A stretch of 64,000 nt of DNA. Source: Agrobacterium rosae (GTDB lineage: Bacteria; Pseudomonadota; Alphaproteobacteria; Rhizobiales; Rhizobiaceae). The position numbers were made by a program, and so were the translations under genes. This document shows, in pieces, positions 29,504 to 39,799 of this stretch; position 1 is the first letter of the stretch; every line of letters begins with the position of its first letter. Below the pieces are notes generated by a model, which had not been told where the DNA came from, did no database searches, and was given only the letters and a program-made list of their open reading frames with translations. The stretch lies in contig NZ_NXEJ01000009.1 of assembly GCF_002915175.1 (NCBI RefSeq), positions 1 to 64,000 on the forward strand, given 5' to 3'.

Positions 29504-30235
29504 ATGACGATCAGACAAGCGATGGTGCTGGCGGCAGGTCTCGGCACGAGAATGCGGCCGATTACCGATACAATCCCCAAACCTCTGGTGCGGATCGCGG
29601 GGCGGCCTATGATCGATTATGTCATCGATGTTCTCGTTGAGGCGGGCGTCGAGACCATCGCCGTCAATGTGCACCATCATGCCGACCAGATGGTTGCCCA
29701 TCTTGAGGCCCGCAAGGACGTTAACATTCTGATTTCCGACGAGCGGGAACAGCTGATGAATTCCGGCGGCGGGCTTGCCAAGGGTTTGAAGCTGCTGGAG
29801 CCCGGCCCTGTCATCGTGATGAATGCGGACCTGTTCTGGGTTGGCGAAATGCCTGCTGAAGCCACTAATCTGCAAAAGCTTGCCGCGTTTTTCGATCCTG
29901 AGACCATGGATATGGCGCTGCTCTGCGTCGATATGGACCGCACCACCGGCCATAACGGCAAGAAGGATTTCAACCTTGCCGATGACGGCACGTTAACGCG
30001 CTACAATGAAGGCGAACCGCGCCCTGTGGTTTATGCCGGTGCGATTGCGATGGATACGCGGCTTCTGGATGACGCACCCACGGACGCCTTCAATCTCAAC
30101 ATCTATTTCGACCGTGCCATTGCCCAAAACCGGCTATTTGGCCTGTCACTTTCAGGTCAATGGATTACGGTCGGCACGCCGGATGCTATAGAAGATGCGG
30201 AACGAACAATCGCAGCTGTAGCAAACGACAAGTGA
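29504..30235 (+). CDS. murU: Nucleotidyltransferase, MurNAc-1-phosphate uridylyltransferase (MurU-like)
   Basis: A 243-aa sugar-phosphate nucleotidyltransferase with the N-terminal signature AMVLAAGLGTRMRPITD and the KPLVRIAGRPMIDY segment; the metal-binding Asp is in VIVMNADLFW. In Pseudomonas, AmgK and MurU turn recycled MurNAc into UDP-MurNAc, bypassing MurA. The kinase domain immediately upstream makes that pathway the best reading. A different NDP-sugar product cannot be excluded from sequence alone. Confidence 0.85.
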   Translation: MTIRQAMVLAAGLGTRMRPITDTIPKPLVRIAGRPMIDYVIDVLVEAGVETIAVNVHHHADQMVAHLEARKDVNILISDEREQLMNSGGGLAKGLKLLEPGPVIVMNADLFWVGEMPAEATNLQKLAAFFDPETMDMALLCVDMDRTTGHNGKKDFNLADDGTLTRYNEGEPRPVVYAGAIAMDTRLLDDAPTDAFNLNIYFDRAIAQNRLFGLSLSGQWITVGTPDAIEDAERTIAAVANDK

Positions 30236-30244
30236 GATCACCCA

Positions 30245-33200
30245 TTGGCGCATGCCAAGCGTATTCTAACCATCGCCCCCGGAACGCCGTTTCTCCGAAC
30301 GCTGGCGGTAGCTCTGTGCGATGGTAGGCTGACACCCGGCTTTCGTTACGATGCCGCTGATCCGCTGTCGCTGGCCAAGGTCACCATCTACGTTCCGACA
30401 CGCCGTTCGGCGCGTGTACTGCGGTCCGAATTCGTGGATCTTCTCGGCGGCAAATCTGCCATCCTGCCGATTATCCGTCCGTTGGGCGAAACAGATGACG
30501 ATAGCGGTTTTTTCGATGTCGAAACGCCCGCGACCATCGACCTCGCCCCACCGATTTCCAGCACTGCGCGGCTGGTCGAGCTTGCGCGTCTGATCCTTGC
30601 GTGGCGCAACAGCTTGCCGGATGCCATCCGTGCCGTGCATTCCGATTCGCCGCTCGTCGCGCCTGCAAGCCCGGCGGATGCCATCTGGCTGGCGCGGTCG
30701 CTCGGCGAAGTCATCGACGCCATAGACACGGAAGATCGGGATTGGGACGCGCTCTCCAAGCTCGACACCGCCGACCATGCGCAATGGTGGCAGCTGACCG
30801 CAGACTTCCTGAAGATTGCCAGCGTCTTCTGGCCCGCGCGGCTGGAAGAACTCAACAAATCCTCTGCCGGACGGCACCGCAATGCTATTTTGCGGGCAGA
30901 AGCCGATCGCCTCACAAAGATCGGATCGGACGATCCCATCATCGTTGCGGGTTCCACAGGTTCCATTCCGGCAGCAGCAGACTTGATTGCAGCTGTCGCA
31001 TCCCTCCCCCAGGGCACCGTCGTTCTGCCGGGCCTCGATATTGAAATGCCCGAGGATCAATGGCAATCGATCAATGAGAGCCCCGACGACCCGTCCAGCC
31101 GCACGCATTCGCAATATGGCCTGTTCGTTCTGCTGCAAAAGCTGGGTGTCTCTCGCAATGATGCCGAACAGATCGGGGTGCTGGACGGCGACCTACAAAA
31201 CCGTGCCGCCATCTTTTCAACGGCCCTTGCTCCAGCCAAGGCCACCAGCGAGTGGAACGAGTGGCGTTCCGAAAAAAGCGATGCATTTTTCAATGAAGCC
31301 TTTGCATCGGCCTCCATCATAGAGGCTGCCAATGAACGCGAGGAGGCGACGGCAATTGCGATTGCCCTTCGTCTGGCGCTTGAAAAGCCCGGCACAGGCG
31401 GTCAGTCGCAGGCAGCACTCATCACCCCGGATCGTGGACTTGCGCGACGCGTGGCAACAGAGCTCGCCCGTTTCGGTATCGAGGCAGACGATTCCGCCGG
31501 TACGCCGCTGTCGGCAACCCCGCAGGCGGGACTGTTGATGCTGGCGCTCGAGGCCATCTTGCGGCCCGGTGATCCGGTCGCTGTCATGTCGCTGCTGAAA
31601 CATCCGCTCGGACGCTTCGGTCTTGGCGAAGAGGCGGTTGGTCAGGCAGTCGCCGGTCTAGAACTGCTCGCACTTCGCGGTGGAAGAACGGAAACCACAC
31701 TCGATACACTGGAAGCCCTGCTCCAGCAGCAACTAGCCATTCACACGGACGACCGGCATCCGCCGCAATGGCGAAAATCTCTGACGGAGGGTACCGACCT
31801 CGCTGCTGCCGACCTAGCGCGCCGCATCAAGGCTGCCATTGAGCCGCTGGATGCCGCGTTTATTCGCAAAGACCCCGTCAGCGGCCGGTTGACGGCGCGG
31901 CTGACGCTGGCCGACTGGGCGGAGCGGACAGGCCGGGTGATCGAGGCCATGTGTATCGATGAGAGGGGTGATCTTGCCAATCTCTGGTCGCATGAGGCGG
32001 GTGAGAAACTGTCCGGCCTTCTCTCAGAGCTGATGGACTGCGGCAGCGTGCTGGAGGCCGATGGGCCGCAATGGATCGATATCATGACGGCGCTCATTGC
32101 CGGCGAATCGATCAAACCGCGCGCGATGCGCCATCCGCGCGTCTTTATTTTCGGTGCATTGGAAGCCCGACTTCAAAGCGTCGATACCGTCATTATCGGC
32201 GGTTTGAACGAAGGCATATGGCCCGACCAGACGGCCAACAACCCGTTCCTGTCCCGCAACATGAAAACCGCCATCGGTCTGGAGCCGCCGGAACGGCGCA
32301 TCGGCCAGCTGGCGCATGATTTCGAGATGGCCAATGGCACGCGTCATATTTTTTACACCCGTGCGCTGCGCCAGGGATCGACGCCCGCCGTTGCGTCGCG
32401 CTGGCTGCAACGGCTCTTGGCACTGGGTGGCGACGAGTTTGCGGACACGCTGAAAGCGCGCGGGACAGCGTACCGGCACTGGGCCACCATGCTGGATGAG
32501 GGTGAAAGCCAGCAAGCCGCCAAGCGCCCTGCCCCGACACCGCCTGCGGAGCTGCAACCGAAATCCTATTCCTTCAGCGAAGTGGGTAGGCTGCGGCGCG
32601 ATCCCTATTCCATCTATGCGCGGCGCATTCTGAAACTCGATCCGCTGGACGAGTTCAACCGCGATCCGGGTGCTGCCGACCGTGGAACACTCTATCACCG
32701 CATCATGGAAACCTATTCTCGCGAAGAGCATGTGCCGGGTACGCCTGCGTCCGAAGAAGCGATGTTTCGCGTGCTGCATGGCTGTTTCGATGCGGAAAAC
32801 CTACCGCCACATATCGATGTGGTTTGGCGGCCCCGCTTCGAAGCTGTCGCCCGCGAGTTTCTGAAATGGGAAAAAGACCATCGCGCGCTGGTCAAGCGCA
32901 GCCACATCGAAGCACGGGCCGGACAGGAAATTCCGGAAGCGGGCATTCGCCTGACTGGCGTTGCAGACCGCATCGATATCAAGACCTCTGGCAAGGCCGA
33001 TATCATCGATTACAAAACCGGCCTCTCACCCTCCGTCAAACAGGCACGCTCGCTGCTCGATCCGCAATTGCCGCTGGAAGCGGCGGCCCTGATGCGCGGC
33101 GCGTTTCGCGATACGGGCTCTCCGACACCGGAGGATTTGATCTATGTGCGTCTGCGGCCCGGCGAGCGCTTCGGAACAGATACGATCAACAATGAACACG

Positions 33201-33421
33201 CCAAGGCAACGGCGAAAGTTGCGCCAAAGTCGGCGGTGGACCTGGCGAGTGATTCCATCGATCAGCTGGCCAAATTCGTGATTTCTCTTCGCGAGGGCAA
33301 GAACGGCTTCGTTTCGCGGCTGATCCCCGAGGAACAGCAGGCCTATGGCGGCGAATATGACCACCTTGCCCGTGTGTCCGAATGGTCGACGGCAGAGCCG
33401 GGAGATAGCGATGCTGAATGA
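30245..33421 (+). CDS. addB: Double-strand break repair protein AddB
   Basis: AddB is the second nuclease/helicase-like subunit of the AddAB enzyme that processes DNA ends for RecA recombination; here 1058 aa. The C-terminal PD-(D/E)xK nuclease is visible as GVADRIDIKTSGKADIIDYKTG at about residues 905-926. The last 250 residues contain only one Cys, so the four-Cys iron-sulfur staple of Firmicutes AddB is absent, as in the alphaproteobacterial type. The start is probably TTG at 30245, since no in-frame ATG lies near the conserved N-terminus. addA overlaps its end by 11 nt. Confidence 0.94.
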   Translation: MAHAKRILTIAPGTPFLRTLAVALCDGRLTPGFRYDAADPLSLAKVTIYVPTRRSARVLRSEFVDLLGGKSAILPIIRPLGETDDDSGFFDVETPATIDLAPPISSTARLVELARLILAWRNSLPDAIRAVHSDSPLVAPASPADAIWLARSLGEVIDAIDTEDRDWDALSKLDTADHAQWWQLTADFLKIASVFWPARLEELNKSSAGRHRNAILRAEADRLTKIGSDDPIIVAGSTGSIPAAADLIAAVASLPQGTVVLPGLDIEMPEDQWQSINESPDDPSSRTHSQYGLFVLLQKLGVSRNDAEQIGVLDGDLQNRAAIFSTALAPAKATSEWNEWRSEKSDAFFNEAFASASIIEAANEREEATAIAIALRLALEKPGTGGQSQAALITPDRGLARRVATELARFGIEADDSAGTPLSATPQAGLLMLALEAILRPGDPVAVMSLLKHPLGRFGLGEEAVGQAVAGLELLALRGGRTETTLDTLEALLQQQLAIHTDDRHPPQWRKSLTEGTDLAAADLARRIKAAIEPLDAAFIRKDPVSGRLTARLTLADWAERTGRVIEAMCIDERGDLANLWSHEAGEKLSGLLSELMDCGSVLEADGPQWIDIMTALIAGESIKPRAMRHPRVFIFGALEARLQSVDTVIIGGLNEGIWPDQTANNPFLSRNMKTAIGLEPPERRIGQLAHDFEMANGTRHIFYTRALRQGSTPAVASRWLQRLLALGGDEFADTLKARGTAYRHWATMLDEGESQQAAKRPAPTPPAELQPKSYSFSEVGRLRRDPYSIYARRILKLDPLDEFNRDPGAADRGTLYHRIMETYSREEHVPGTPASEEAMFRVLHGCFDAENLPPHIDVVWRPRFEAVAREFLKWEKDHRALVKRSHIEARAGQEIPEAGIRLTGVADRIDIKTSGKADIIDYKTGLSPSVKQARSLLDPQLPLEAAALMRGAFRDTGSPTPEDLIYVRLRPGERFGTDTINNEHAKATAKVAPKSAVDLASDSIDQLAKFVISLREGKNGFVSRLIPEEQQAYGGEYDHLARVSEWSTAEPGDSDAE

Positions 33422-36400
33422 CATCATCGATCACGGCCCTGAACAGGACGATCCAAAAAGCTGGATCGACTGGACGAGCGCGCAGCAGACCCGCGCGTCC
33501 GACCCCACCAGCTCCGCCTGGGTGTCGGCGAATGCCGGTTCCGGCAAGACGCACGTTTTGACGCAGCGGGTGATCCGCCTGCTTCTGGCCGGTTGCCGCC
33601 CGTCCGCCATCCTGTGTCTGACCTATACCAAGGCCGCGGCATCGGAAATGTCGAGCCGCGTATTCGACAGGCTGGCAGACTGGGCCACGCTTTCCAACGC
33701 CGATCTCAGTGATCGCATCACCGCCATCGAAGGCCGTGTTCCAGATCTCATCAAGTTGAAAGAAGCACGACGCCTTTTTGCAAAGGCCTTGGAAACGCCG
33801 GGTGGCCTGAAAATCCAGACCATCCATGCCTTCTGCGAAGCACTTCTTCATCAATTTCCGCTGGAAGCCAATGTCGCCGGGCATTTCTCAGTGCTGGATG
33901 ACCGTGCCGCAAGTACGCTTCTGACAGAAGCGCGCCGCACGCTTCTGACCGCAGTCTCCATGGAGGCCGATCAGCCACTGGCGCAGGCCCTTGCCTATGT
34001 CCTCGATATCGCGGATGAGACCGGGCTGGAAGCCTTGCTCAGCGCCATTGTGTCAAACCGCAACGCGATCAGCGGCTTTCTCGAACAGGCAAGCCGCAGC
34101 GGCGGTATCGATGCCACGCTTCGGGCTAAGGCTGGCATTGGCGCTGAGGAAACGGAAGAAACGGCAGCCGCGGCCTATTGGCCCCTGCCCGGTCTATCCG
34201 GTCTATCGATGGAAACCTATCTAACCCTAGGCGACGAAATTGGTGGATCGCGCGTGATCGACGTCGCCTATGCGCTTCGTGAAGCCGCCCGCACGACAGA
34301 TGTCTTCAAACGTGTTGAGTTCATCGAAGCCGCTCTTTTAACTTCACAAGGCGCAGCGAAGTCCGACGCTTACGTCATCAACAAGGCCATGCAGAAATCC
34401 GCCCCTGCCCTGCTGGACGATCTGGCAGCGGCGCGTGCCCATGTCGTCGCCTGCCGCGATCGCTACCGCACCATCCGTATGCTGGAAGCGACGAAACATG
34501 CGCTGACTCTCGCGGAACGGCTGATCGGTGATTTTGAAGATTTGAAGAAACAGCGCAGCCAGCTGGATTTCGAGGATCTGATCGAACGCGCCGCTACGCT
34601 TTTGAACCGCGATACGGCGGGTGCCTGGGTTCATTACAAGCTGGATCAGGGTATCGATCACATTCTGGTGGATGAGGCGCAGGACACCAGCCCTGTGCAG
34701 TGGTCCATCATCCAGTCACTGGCCGCCGATTTCTTCCATGGTGAAACCGCGCGCGATGGTCGGCGCACGGTGTTTGCGGTGGGTGACGAGAAGCAGTCGA
34801 TCTACTCCTTCCAAGGCGCACGGCCGGAGCGTTTCTCGCAGGAAAGTCGGGAGACACAGCGGCGCGTTACTGCCGTGGAGCAAACATTCCATTCCGTCCG
34901 CCTACCCCTTTCCTTCCGTTCAACGGACGATGTTCTTGCCGCGGTCGATCAGGTCTTTTCCCTGCCAGAACATGCGGAAGGACTTAGCGCCGAGAAGGAA
35001 CCCGTCGAACACCGCTCCAACCGCCAAGGACAGGCGGGCACCGTCGAACTGTGGGACATGATCGCCGCCGAACCGGTTGAAAACGAAGAAGACTGGACGG
35101 CACCCTTCGATGCGCTGCGCGAAAGCGCACCGCCCGCAATCGTCGCGCGCCGCATCGCTGCCCGCATTGCCGAGATGATCGGCAAGGAGACCGTGGTCGA
35201 GAACGGCGTGGAACGCACCATTGAGGCAGGCGATATTCTGGTTCTGGTCAGAAAACGCCATGCCTTCGTCAACGCGCTGACCCGCGAGTTGAAGCAGCGA
35301 AAGAACATTCCCGTCGCCGGTGCCGACCGATTGCGCCTGACCGATCACATCGCCATTCAGGATCTTCTGGCGCTTGGCCGCTTCGTGCTGTTGCCGCAGG
35401 ACGATTTGTCTCTATCGGCGCTGCTGAAAAGTCCGCTGTTCAATCACTCTGAAGAAGACATTTTCGACATCGCGGCCAAACGCCCTCCAGACACCAGTGT
35501 TTGGCAATATTTGCGAGTGGTATCAGAACAGCCCGAGGGCAGTCATTTCGTTGCTTCCGTGGCGCAACTTCTACACTTCATCGAACTGTCGAAGACGCAG
35601 ACGATCCATGACTTCTTTGCTGCCGTGCTGACCCTGCATGAAGGTCGCGCAAAATTCCTCGGGCGGCTGGGCAATGAAGCCAGCGACGTCATGGACGAAT
35701 TTCTGTCGTTCGCGCTCGATCATGAAAGGACAGGCCTTCCCGGCCTGCAATCCTTTATTTCCGTGATGGAAACCGACGCGCCCGAGATCAAGCGCGAGCA
35801 GGACAAGGAACGCGGCGAAGTCCGCATCATGACCGTGCATGCGTCCAAGGGTCTTGAAGCGCCGGTTGTTTTTCTGGTCGATGGAGGTTCGAAGGCCTTT
35901 ATTCATAGCCATCTGCCGAAACTGCGTTTTATCGAAACCCATGATACCTCTCTGCCTATTTGGCTGCCCGGCAAGGGCTTCGACAATGCGCTGGTGTCGA
36001 AAGATGAGGATCGACTCAAGCTTTCGGCCGAGCAGGAATATCGCCGCCTTCTTTACGTGGCGATGACGCGTGCTGCCGATCATCTGATCGTCTGCGGCTA
36101 TCGCGGCCCCCGGGAAAATCTCGATTGCTGGCATGCGATGATCGCGCGTTCGCTGACCGCAGATGAAAACCGCTGCAAACGCCAGGGTTTTTCCGCTGGC
36201 GGCGAAGAGTGGGATGGTCTCCTGTGGCATTCGACCAGCCGCGACGCTAAGGCCATCGCCAAAACCGAACCGCCGCCCCTTCCCGTTCGGGATGGGCTGC
36301 CCCCACCTCTCATGCAGCCCTTGCCGCCACCACCGGTTCTACCGCGCCCGCTCAGCCCTTCCGGTGCCGGAACCATCATAGATGATGGTTCGGAGGACCT

Positions 36401-36968
36401 GCTGGTCACATCACCGCTATTTGCCAAACAGGAGGTCTCATCCGGCCTTGCGTTGCAACGCGGCAAGCTCGTTCACCGGATGCTGCAGACATTGCCTGAA
36501 TACCCATCGGAACAGCGTGACGCCACCGCCCGCCGGTATGCGGAACGCGCCGCCCGGTTCTGGCCCGAGCACGAGCGTGAAAAACTGATCCGCTCGACGC
36601 TGGCAGTGCTGTCAGAACCCGCGCTTCAGCCCGCCTTTTCCGCCAATAGCCGTGCAGAAATCTCGATCATGGGGACCTTGCGGCTGGGTACGAAGGACTA
36701 TTCCGTATCTGGCCGGATCGACCGACTGGCGGTAGATGGAGACCGCGTTATTCTGGTCGATTACAAGACGAACCGTGTTCCACCTGTCAAAGACGCGGAT
36801 ATACCCCTGGCACACAAGGCGCAGCTTGCGATCTATAAAAGTATTCTGGAGCCGCTTTACCCTGATAAGAGCTTTACCTGTGCACTGGTCTATACGGAAA
36901 ACGCCTCGTTCGTGACGCTCAGTGACGAGGCGTTATCCGCTGCCCTTGCTGCAATCGAGACAAAGTGA
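33411..36968 (+). CDS. addA: Double-strand break repair helicase AddA
   Basis: UvrD-type superfamily 1 helicase with a C-terminal nuclease, 1185 aa. Walker A is ANAGSGKT at residues 40-47, motif II VDEAQDTSP, then GDEKQSIYSFQGA and VMTVHASKGLEAP-type motifs (here RIMTVHASKGLEAP). The nuclease core is GRIDRLAVDGDRVILVDYKTN near the end. A proline-rich linker (about 36270-36350) joins the helicase and nuclease. ATG 33411 with GGAG nearby is preferred over an in-frame ATG 66 bp upstream, which would extend further into addB. Confidence 0.96.
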   Translation: MLNDIIDHGPEQDDPKSWIDWTSAQQTRASDPTSSAWVSANAGSGKTHVLTQRVIRLLLAGCRPSAILCLTYTKAAASEMSSRVFDRLADWATLSNADLSDRITAIEGRVPDLIKLKEARRLFAKALETPGGLKIQTIHAFCEALLHQFPLEANVAGHFSVLDDRAASTLLTEARRTLLTAVSMEADQPLAQALAYVLDIADETGLEALLSAIVSNRNAISGFLEQASRSGGIDATLRAKAGIGAEETEETAAAAYWPLPGLSGLSMETYLTLGDEIGGSRVIDVAYALREAARTTDVFKRVEFIEAALLTSQGAAKSDAYVINKAMQKSAPALLDDLAAARAHVVACRDRYRTIRMLEATKHALTLAERLIGDFEDLKKQRSQLDFEDLIERAATLLNRDTAGAWVHYKLDQGIDHILVDEAQDTSPVQWSIIQSLAADFFHGETARDGRRTVFAVGDEKQSIYSFQGARPERFSQESRETQRRVTAVEQTFHSVRLPLSFRSTDDVLAAVDQVFSLPEHAEGLSAEKEPVEHRSNRQGQAGTVELWDMIAAEPVENEEDWTAPFDALRESAPPAIVARRIAARIAEMIGKETVVENGVERTIEAGDILVLVRKRHAFVNALTRELKQRKNIPVAGADRLRLTDHIAIQDLLALGRFVLLPQDDLSLSALLKSPLFNHSEEDIFDIAAKRPPDTSVWQYLRVVSEQPEGSHFVASVAQLLHFIELSKTQTIHDFFAAVLTLHEGRAKFLGRLGNEASDVMDEFLSFALDHERTGLPGLQSFISVMETDAPEIKREQDKERGEVRIMTVHASKGLEAPVVFLVDGGSKAFIHSHLPKLRFIETHDTSLPIWLPGKGFDNALVSKDEDRLKLSAEQEYRRLLYVAMTRAADHLIVCGYRGPRENLDCWHAMIARSLTADENRCKRQGFSAGGEEWDGLLWHSTSRDAKAIAKTEPPPLPVRDGLPPPLMQPLPPPPVLPRPLSPSGAGTIIDDGSEDLLVTSPLFAKQEVSSGLALQRGKLVHRMLQTLPEYPSEQRDATARRYAERAARFWPEHEREKLIRSTLAVLSEPALQPAFSANSRAEISIMGTLRLGTKDYSVSGRIDRLAVDGDRVILVDYKTNRVPPVKDADIPLAHKAQLAIYKSILEPLYPDKSFTCALVYTENASFVTLSDEALSAALAAIETK

Positions 36969-37046
36969 GATACCGGACATTGAAATTGCCGGCCATCGGC
37001 ATCACATTCTAATCAACCAAAAGAGACACCGAAAGGAGAGCCATCC

Positions 37047-37367
37047 ATGGCTACCGTGAAAGTCGATACGTCCAACTTCCAGGCCGAAGTTCTTGATTCC
37101 GTCGAGCCCGTCGTCGTTGATTTCTGGGCTGAATGGTGCGGCCCGTGCAAGATGATTGCGCCGAGCCTCGAAGAAATCGCAACCGAACTTGCTGGTAAGG
37201 TGAAGGTCGTCAAGCTCAACATCGACGAGAACCCTGAACTGGCAGCACAGTTCGGCGTTCGCTCGATCCCGACTCTTGCGATGTTCAAGGGCGGCGAAGT
37301 GGCGGACATCAAGGTCGGCGCAGCGCCCAAGACTGCGCTTTCGGCCTGGATTTCCAGCGCCGCTTGA
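37047..37367 (+). CDS. trxA: Thioredoxin 1
   Basis: Cytoplasmic dithiol reductant of 106 aa with the active site WCGPC (Trp30, Cys31, Cys34) and the cis-proline in [16 protein letters not shown] lies about 9 nt before the ATG. It follows addA by 78 bp and is closed by its own terminator. Confidence 0.98.
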   Translation: MATVKVDTSNFQAEVLDSVEPVVVDFWAEWCGPCKMIAPSLEEIATELAGKVKVVKLNIDENPELAAQFGVRSIPTLAMFKGGEVADIKVGAAPKTALSAWISSAA

Positions 37368-37390
37368 TTGAGTGCAAAAGATAAAGTGAG

Positions 37391-37417
37391 AAAAGCCCGG
37401 TCATTGCCGGGCTTTTT
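37391..37417 (+). terminator. Terminator of trxA
   Basis: A 10-bp stem AAAAGCCCGG/CCGGGCTTTT with a TCATTG loop continues into a T-rich tail, 24 bp after the trxA stop. Confidence 0.92.
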
Positions 37418-37484
37418 CTTTTGAAATAATCCCCATTCCCACCGGATGGAGCGGCTCAATTCTCAAAGTCGATGTTCGCAGGCT

Positions 37485-38837
37485 TTACTTCGGAACCGTG
37501 CCGTTCAACGCCAGCGCATTGCCCGCCAGATAGAGTGATCCACCGATCAAAATGCGCGGTGCCGGTTTGCCAGGCACAAGACGTCTTGTGAGTTCTTCCA
37601 AGGCCTCCTCGATGGAGGATGTCGGTGCCGCAACCAGCCCGGCATCAAATACCGCATGCGCCAGCACCACCGGGTCAATCGCGGCATCCGTGCCATGGAT
37701 CGGCACCGTGAAAACGTATTGCGCAATATCGGCAAACGCCTTGAAATATCCGACCTGATCCTTGGTGTTGATCATACCGGCAATGAGAAACAGCGGACGA
37801 GCCTGCTTTTCTTCAAAGCCCGCCATGGCCTCGGAAATGACTTCGCCAGCACCGGGATTATGTCCGCCATCGATCCAGATTTCCGAGCCCGCGGGTGCAA
37901 AATCGACGATGCGGCCGGTCTTGATGCGTTGCAGGCGGCCCGGCCACTCGACCGATGCCATCGCCGTTTCGATCATCTTGTCCGTCACTTCGAAGCCAGC
38001 GGCCTTGACGGCACGGATGGCGGCGGCGGCGTTGGCGAGTTGGTGGCGGCCGGGAAGGCGTGGCAATGGGGCGTCCACCAGGCTGAATTCATCCTGATAG
38101 ACCATGCGCCCGAATTCTTCGTGGGCGGAGTAATCCTGCCCGTAAACGGCTGTCGGGCATTTCAGGCGCTCCGCGGTTTGCACGAGCACATCAAGCGCGG
38201 CATCATATTCCTGATGGCCGATGACGACAGGCGAGCCTGATTTCATGATCCCGGCTTTTTCAGCTGCGATCAATTCGACGCTGTCTCCAAGATAGGCCTG
38301 GTGGTCGAGCGAAATCGGCATGATAATCGAAACCGCAGGGTTCGTGATCACATTGGTCGCGTCGAAACGGCCGCCGAGGCCAACCTCGATGATAGCAGCA
38401 TCGGCTGGATGCTCCGCGAACAAAACGAAGGTGACGGCGGTCAGGATTTCAAAGACAGTGATCATCTGCCCGCCATTGGCGGCGGCCACGCGTTCCAGGG
38501 CATCGGCCAGAACCGCATCTTCAACGTAGCGGCCCTTTTCACCACGAATGCCGAGGCGGTAGCGTTCGTACCAATTGACGAGATGCGGAGAGGTGTGGAC
38601 GTGAACGCCAAGGCCCGCGGCTTCCAGAAGCGCGCGGCTGAAGGCTGTGAACGAGCCTTTGCCGTTGGTACCGGCAACATGGATAATGGGCGGCAATCGT
38701 TCGTGCGGATTGCCGAGCTTTTCGAGGAGGATGGTGATCCTGCCGAGCGACAGATCGAAGCCTTTGGGGTGCAGCCCCAAAAGCTTTTCGATGATCCGTT
38801 CTGCCTCGCTTTGCGCGGGCGTCGTCATATCCGTCAT
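37485..38837 (-). CDS. folC: Bifunctional folylpolyglutamate synthase/dihydrofolate synthase
   Basis: Mur-ligase-family enzyme of 450 aa that adds glutamate to dihydropteroate and folates. The P-loop GTNGKGS is at residues 56-62; PISLDHQAYLGDS and the WIDGGHNPGAG segment are family signatures. ATG 38837 has GGAGG 6 nt away; an ATG three codons later is possible. It is the last gene of the trpFBA-accD-folC group, 31 bp after accD. Confidence 0.96.
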   Translation of the reverse strand: MTDMTTPAQSEAERIIEKLLGLHPKGFDLSLGRITILLEKLGNPHERLPPIIHVAGTNGKGSFTAFSRALLEAAGLGVHVHTSPHLVNWYERYRLGIRGEKGRYVEDAVLADALERVAAANGGQMITVFEILTAVTFVLFAEHPADAAIIEVGLGGRFDATNVITNPAVSIIMPISLDHQAYLGDSVELIAAEKAGIMKSGSPVVIGHQEYDAALDVLVQTAERLKCPTAVYGQDYSAHEEFGRMVYQDEFSLVDAPLPRLPGRHQLANAAAAIRAVKAAGFEVTDKMIETAMASVEWPGRLQRIKTGRIVDFAPAGSEIWIDGGHNPGAGEVISEAMAGFEEKQARPLFLIAGMINTKDQVGYFKAFADIAQYVFTVPIHGTDAAIDPVVLAHAVFDAGLVAAPTSSIEEALEELTRRLVPGKPAPRILIGGSLYLAGNALALNGTVPK

Positions 38838-38868
38838 TGGCCCCTCCGGAGCCCAGTCGCGAATGACG

Positions 38869-39762
38869 TCAGGCGGAAGCGGCCAGTGGCAGGATTTCCG
38901 TAGACGTATCGGCTGGTGCCTTGGTCATGATCTTGAACAAGCTGGCCAGCGTATCGGGAATTTCACGCCGATCCACGACCATGTCGACCATGCCGTGATC
39001 CAGCAGATATTCCGATGTCTGGAAGCCCTCTGGCAGCTTTTCGCGGATCGTCTGTTCGATCACCCGCTTGCCTGCGAAGCAGATTTCAGCACCCGGTTCG
39101 GCAATGTGCACGTCGCCCAGCATGGCGTAGGATGCCGTCACGCCACCCGTTGTCGGGTTGGTCAGCACGACGATGTAAGGCATGCCCGCTTCCTTGAGCA
39201 TGTTGACCGCAACCGTGGTGCGCGGCAGCTGCATCAAAGACAGGATGCCTTCCTGCATGCGTGCACCACCGGAGGCCGGGAACATCACTACAGGGCAACG
39301 CTCGGAAATGGCGCGCTCGAAGGCCTTTACGATGGCTTCACCGGCAGCAATTCCGAGTGAGCCACCCATGAATTGGAATTCGTGCACGATGGCGACGATC
39401 TTCAAACCCTGGAGCTTGCCGACGCCCGCCAGGATCGTATCTTCCTGTTCGGTCTTCACGCGGCTGTCGCGCAGACGATCCGAATATTTCTTGGAATCGC
39501 GAAACTTCAACGGGTCCTGGGCGACCTTGGGCTGCGGCAGCGCTTCGTAAGTGCCACCGTCGAACAGGTCTTCAAGACGTGCCTTGGCCGGCATCTTCAT
39601 ATGAAAACCGGAGGCCGGGATGACCCACTTGTTTTCTTCGAGATCCTTATGAAAAACCATCTCGCCCGTCTCGGGGCATTTGATCCAGAGATTTTCCGGT
39701 GTCTCGCGGCGGCCAAGCATGGAGTTGATCCGAGGCCGTACGTAATTGGTGATCCAGTTCAC
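38869..39762 (-). CDS. accD: Acetyl-CoA carboxylase carboxyltransferase subunit beta
   Basis: Beta subunit of the carboxyltransferase that makes malonyl-CoA for fatty acids; 297 aa. The crotonase-like core is clear ([32 protein letters not shown]). The N-terminal zinc ribbon is degenerate: of the four cysteines in the E. coli enzyme only Cys29 remains, the others being Thr32, Ile48 and Ser51. Zinc is therefore unlikely to be bound there. The start is GTG at 39762 with CAGGAG upstream. It sits between trpA and folC, a common proteobacterial arrangement. Confidence 0.97.
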   Translation of the reverse strand: MNWITNYVRPRINSMLGRRETPENLWIKCPETGEMVFHKDLEENKWVIPASGFHMKMPAKARLEDLFDGGTYEALPQPKVAQDPLKFRDSKKYSDRLRDSRVKTEQEDTILAGVGKLQGLKIVAIVHEFQFMGGSLGIAAGEAIVKAFERAISERCPVVMFPASGGARMQEGILSLMQLPRTTVAVNMLKEAGMPYIVVLTNPTTGGVTASYAMLGDVHIAEPGAEICFAGKRVIEQTIREKLPEGFQTSEYLLDHGMVDMVVDRREIPDTLASLFKIMTKAPADTSTEILPLAASA

Positions 39763-39799
39763 GTCTAATACTCCTGACTATCTGCGCTGAACCGAAGAC

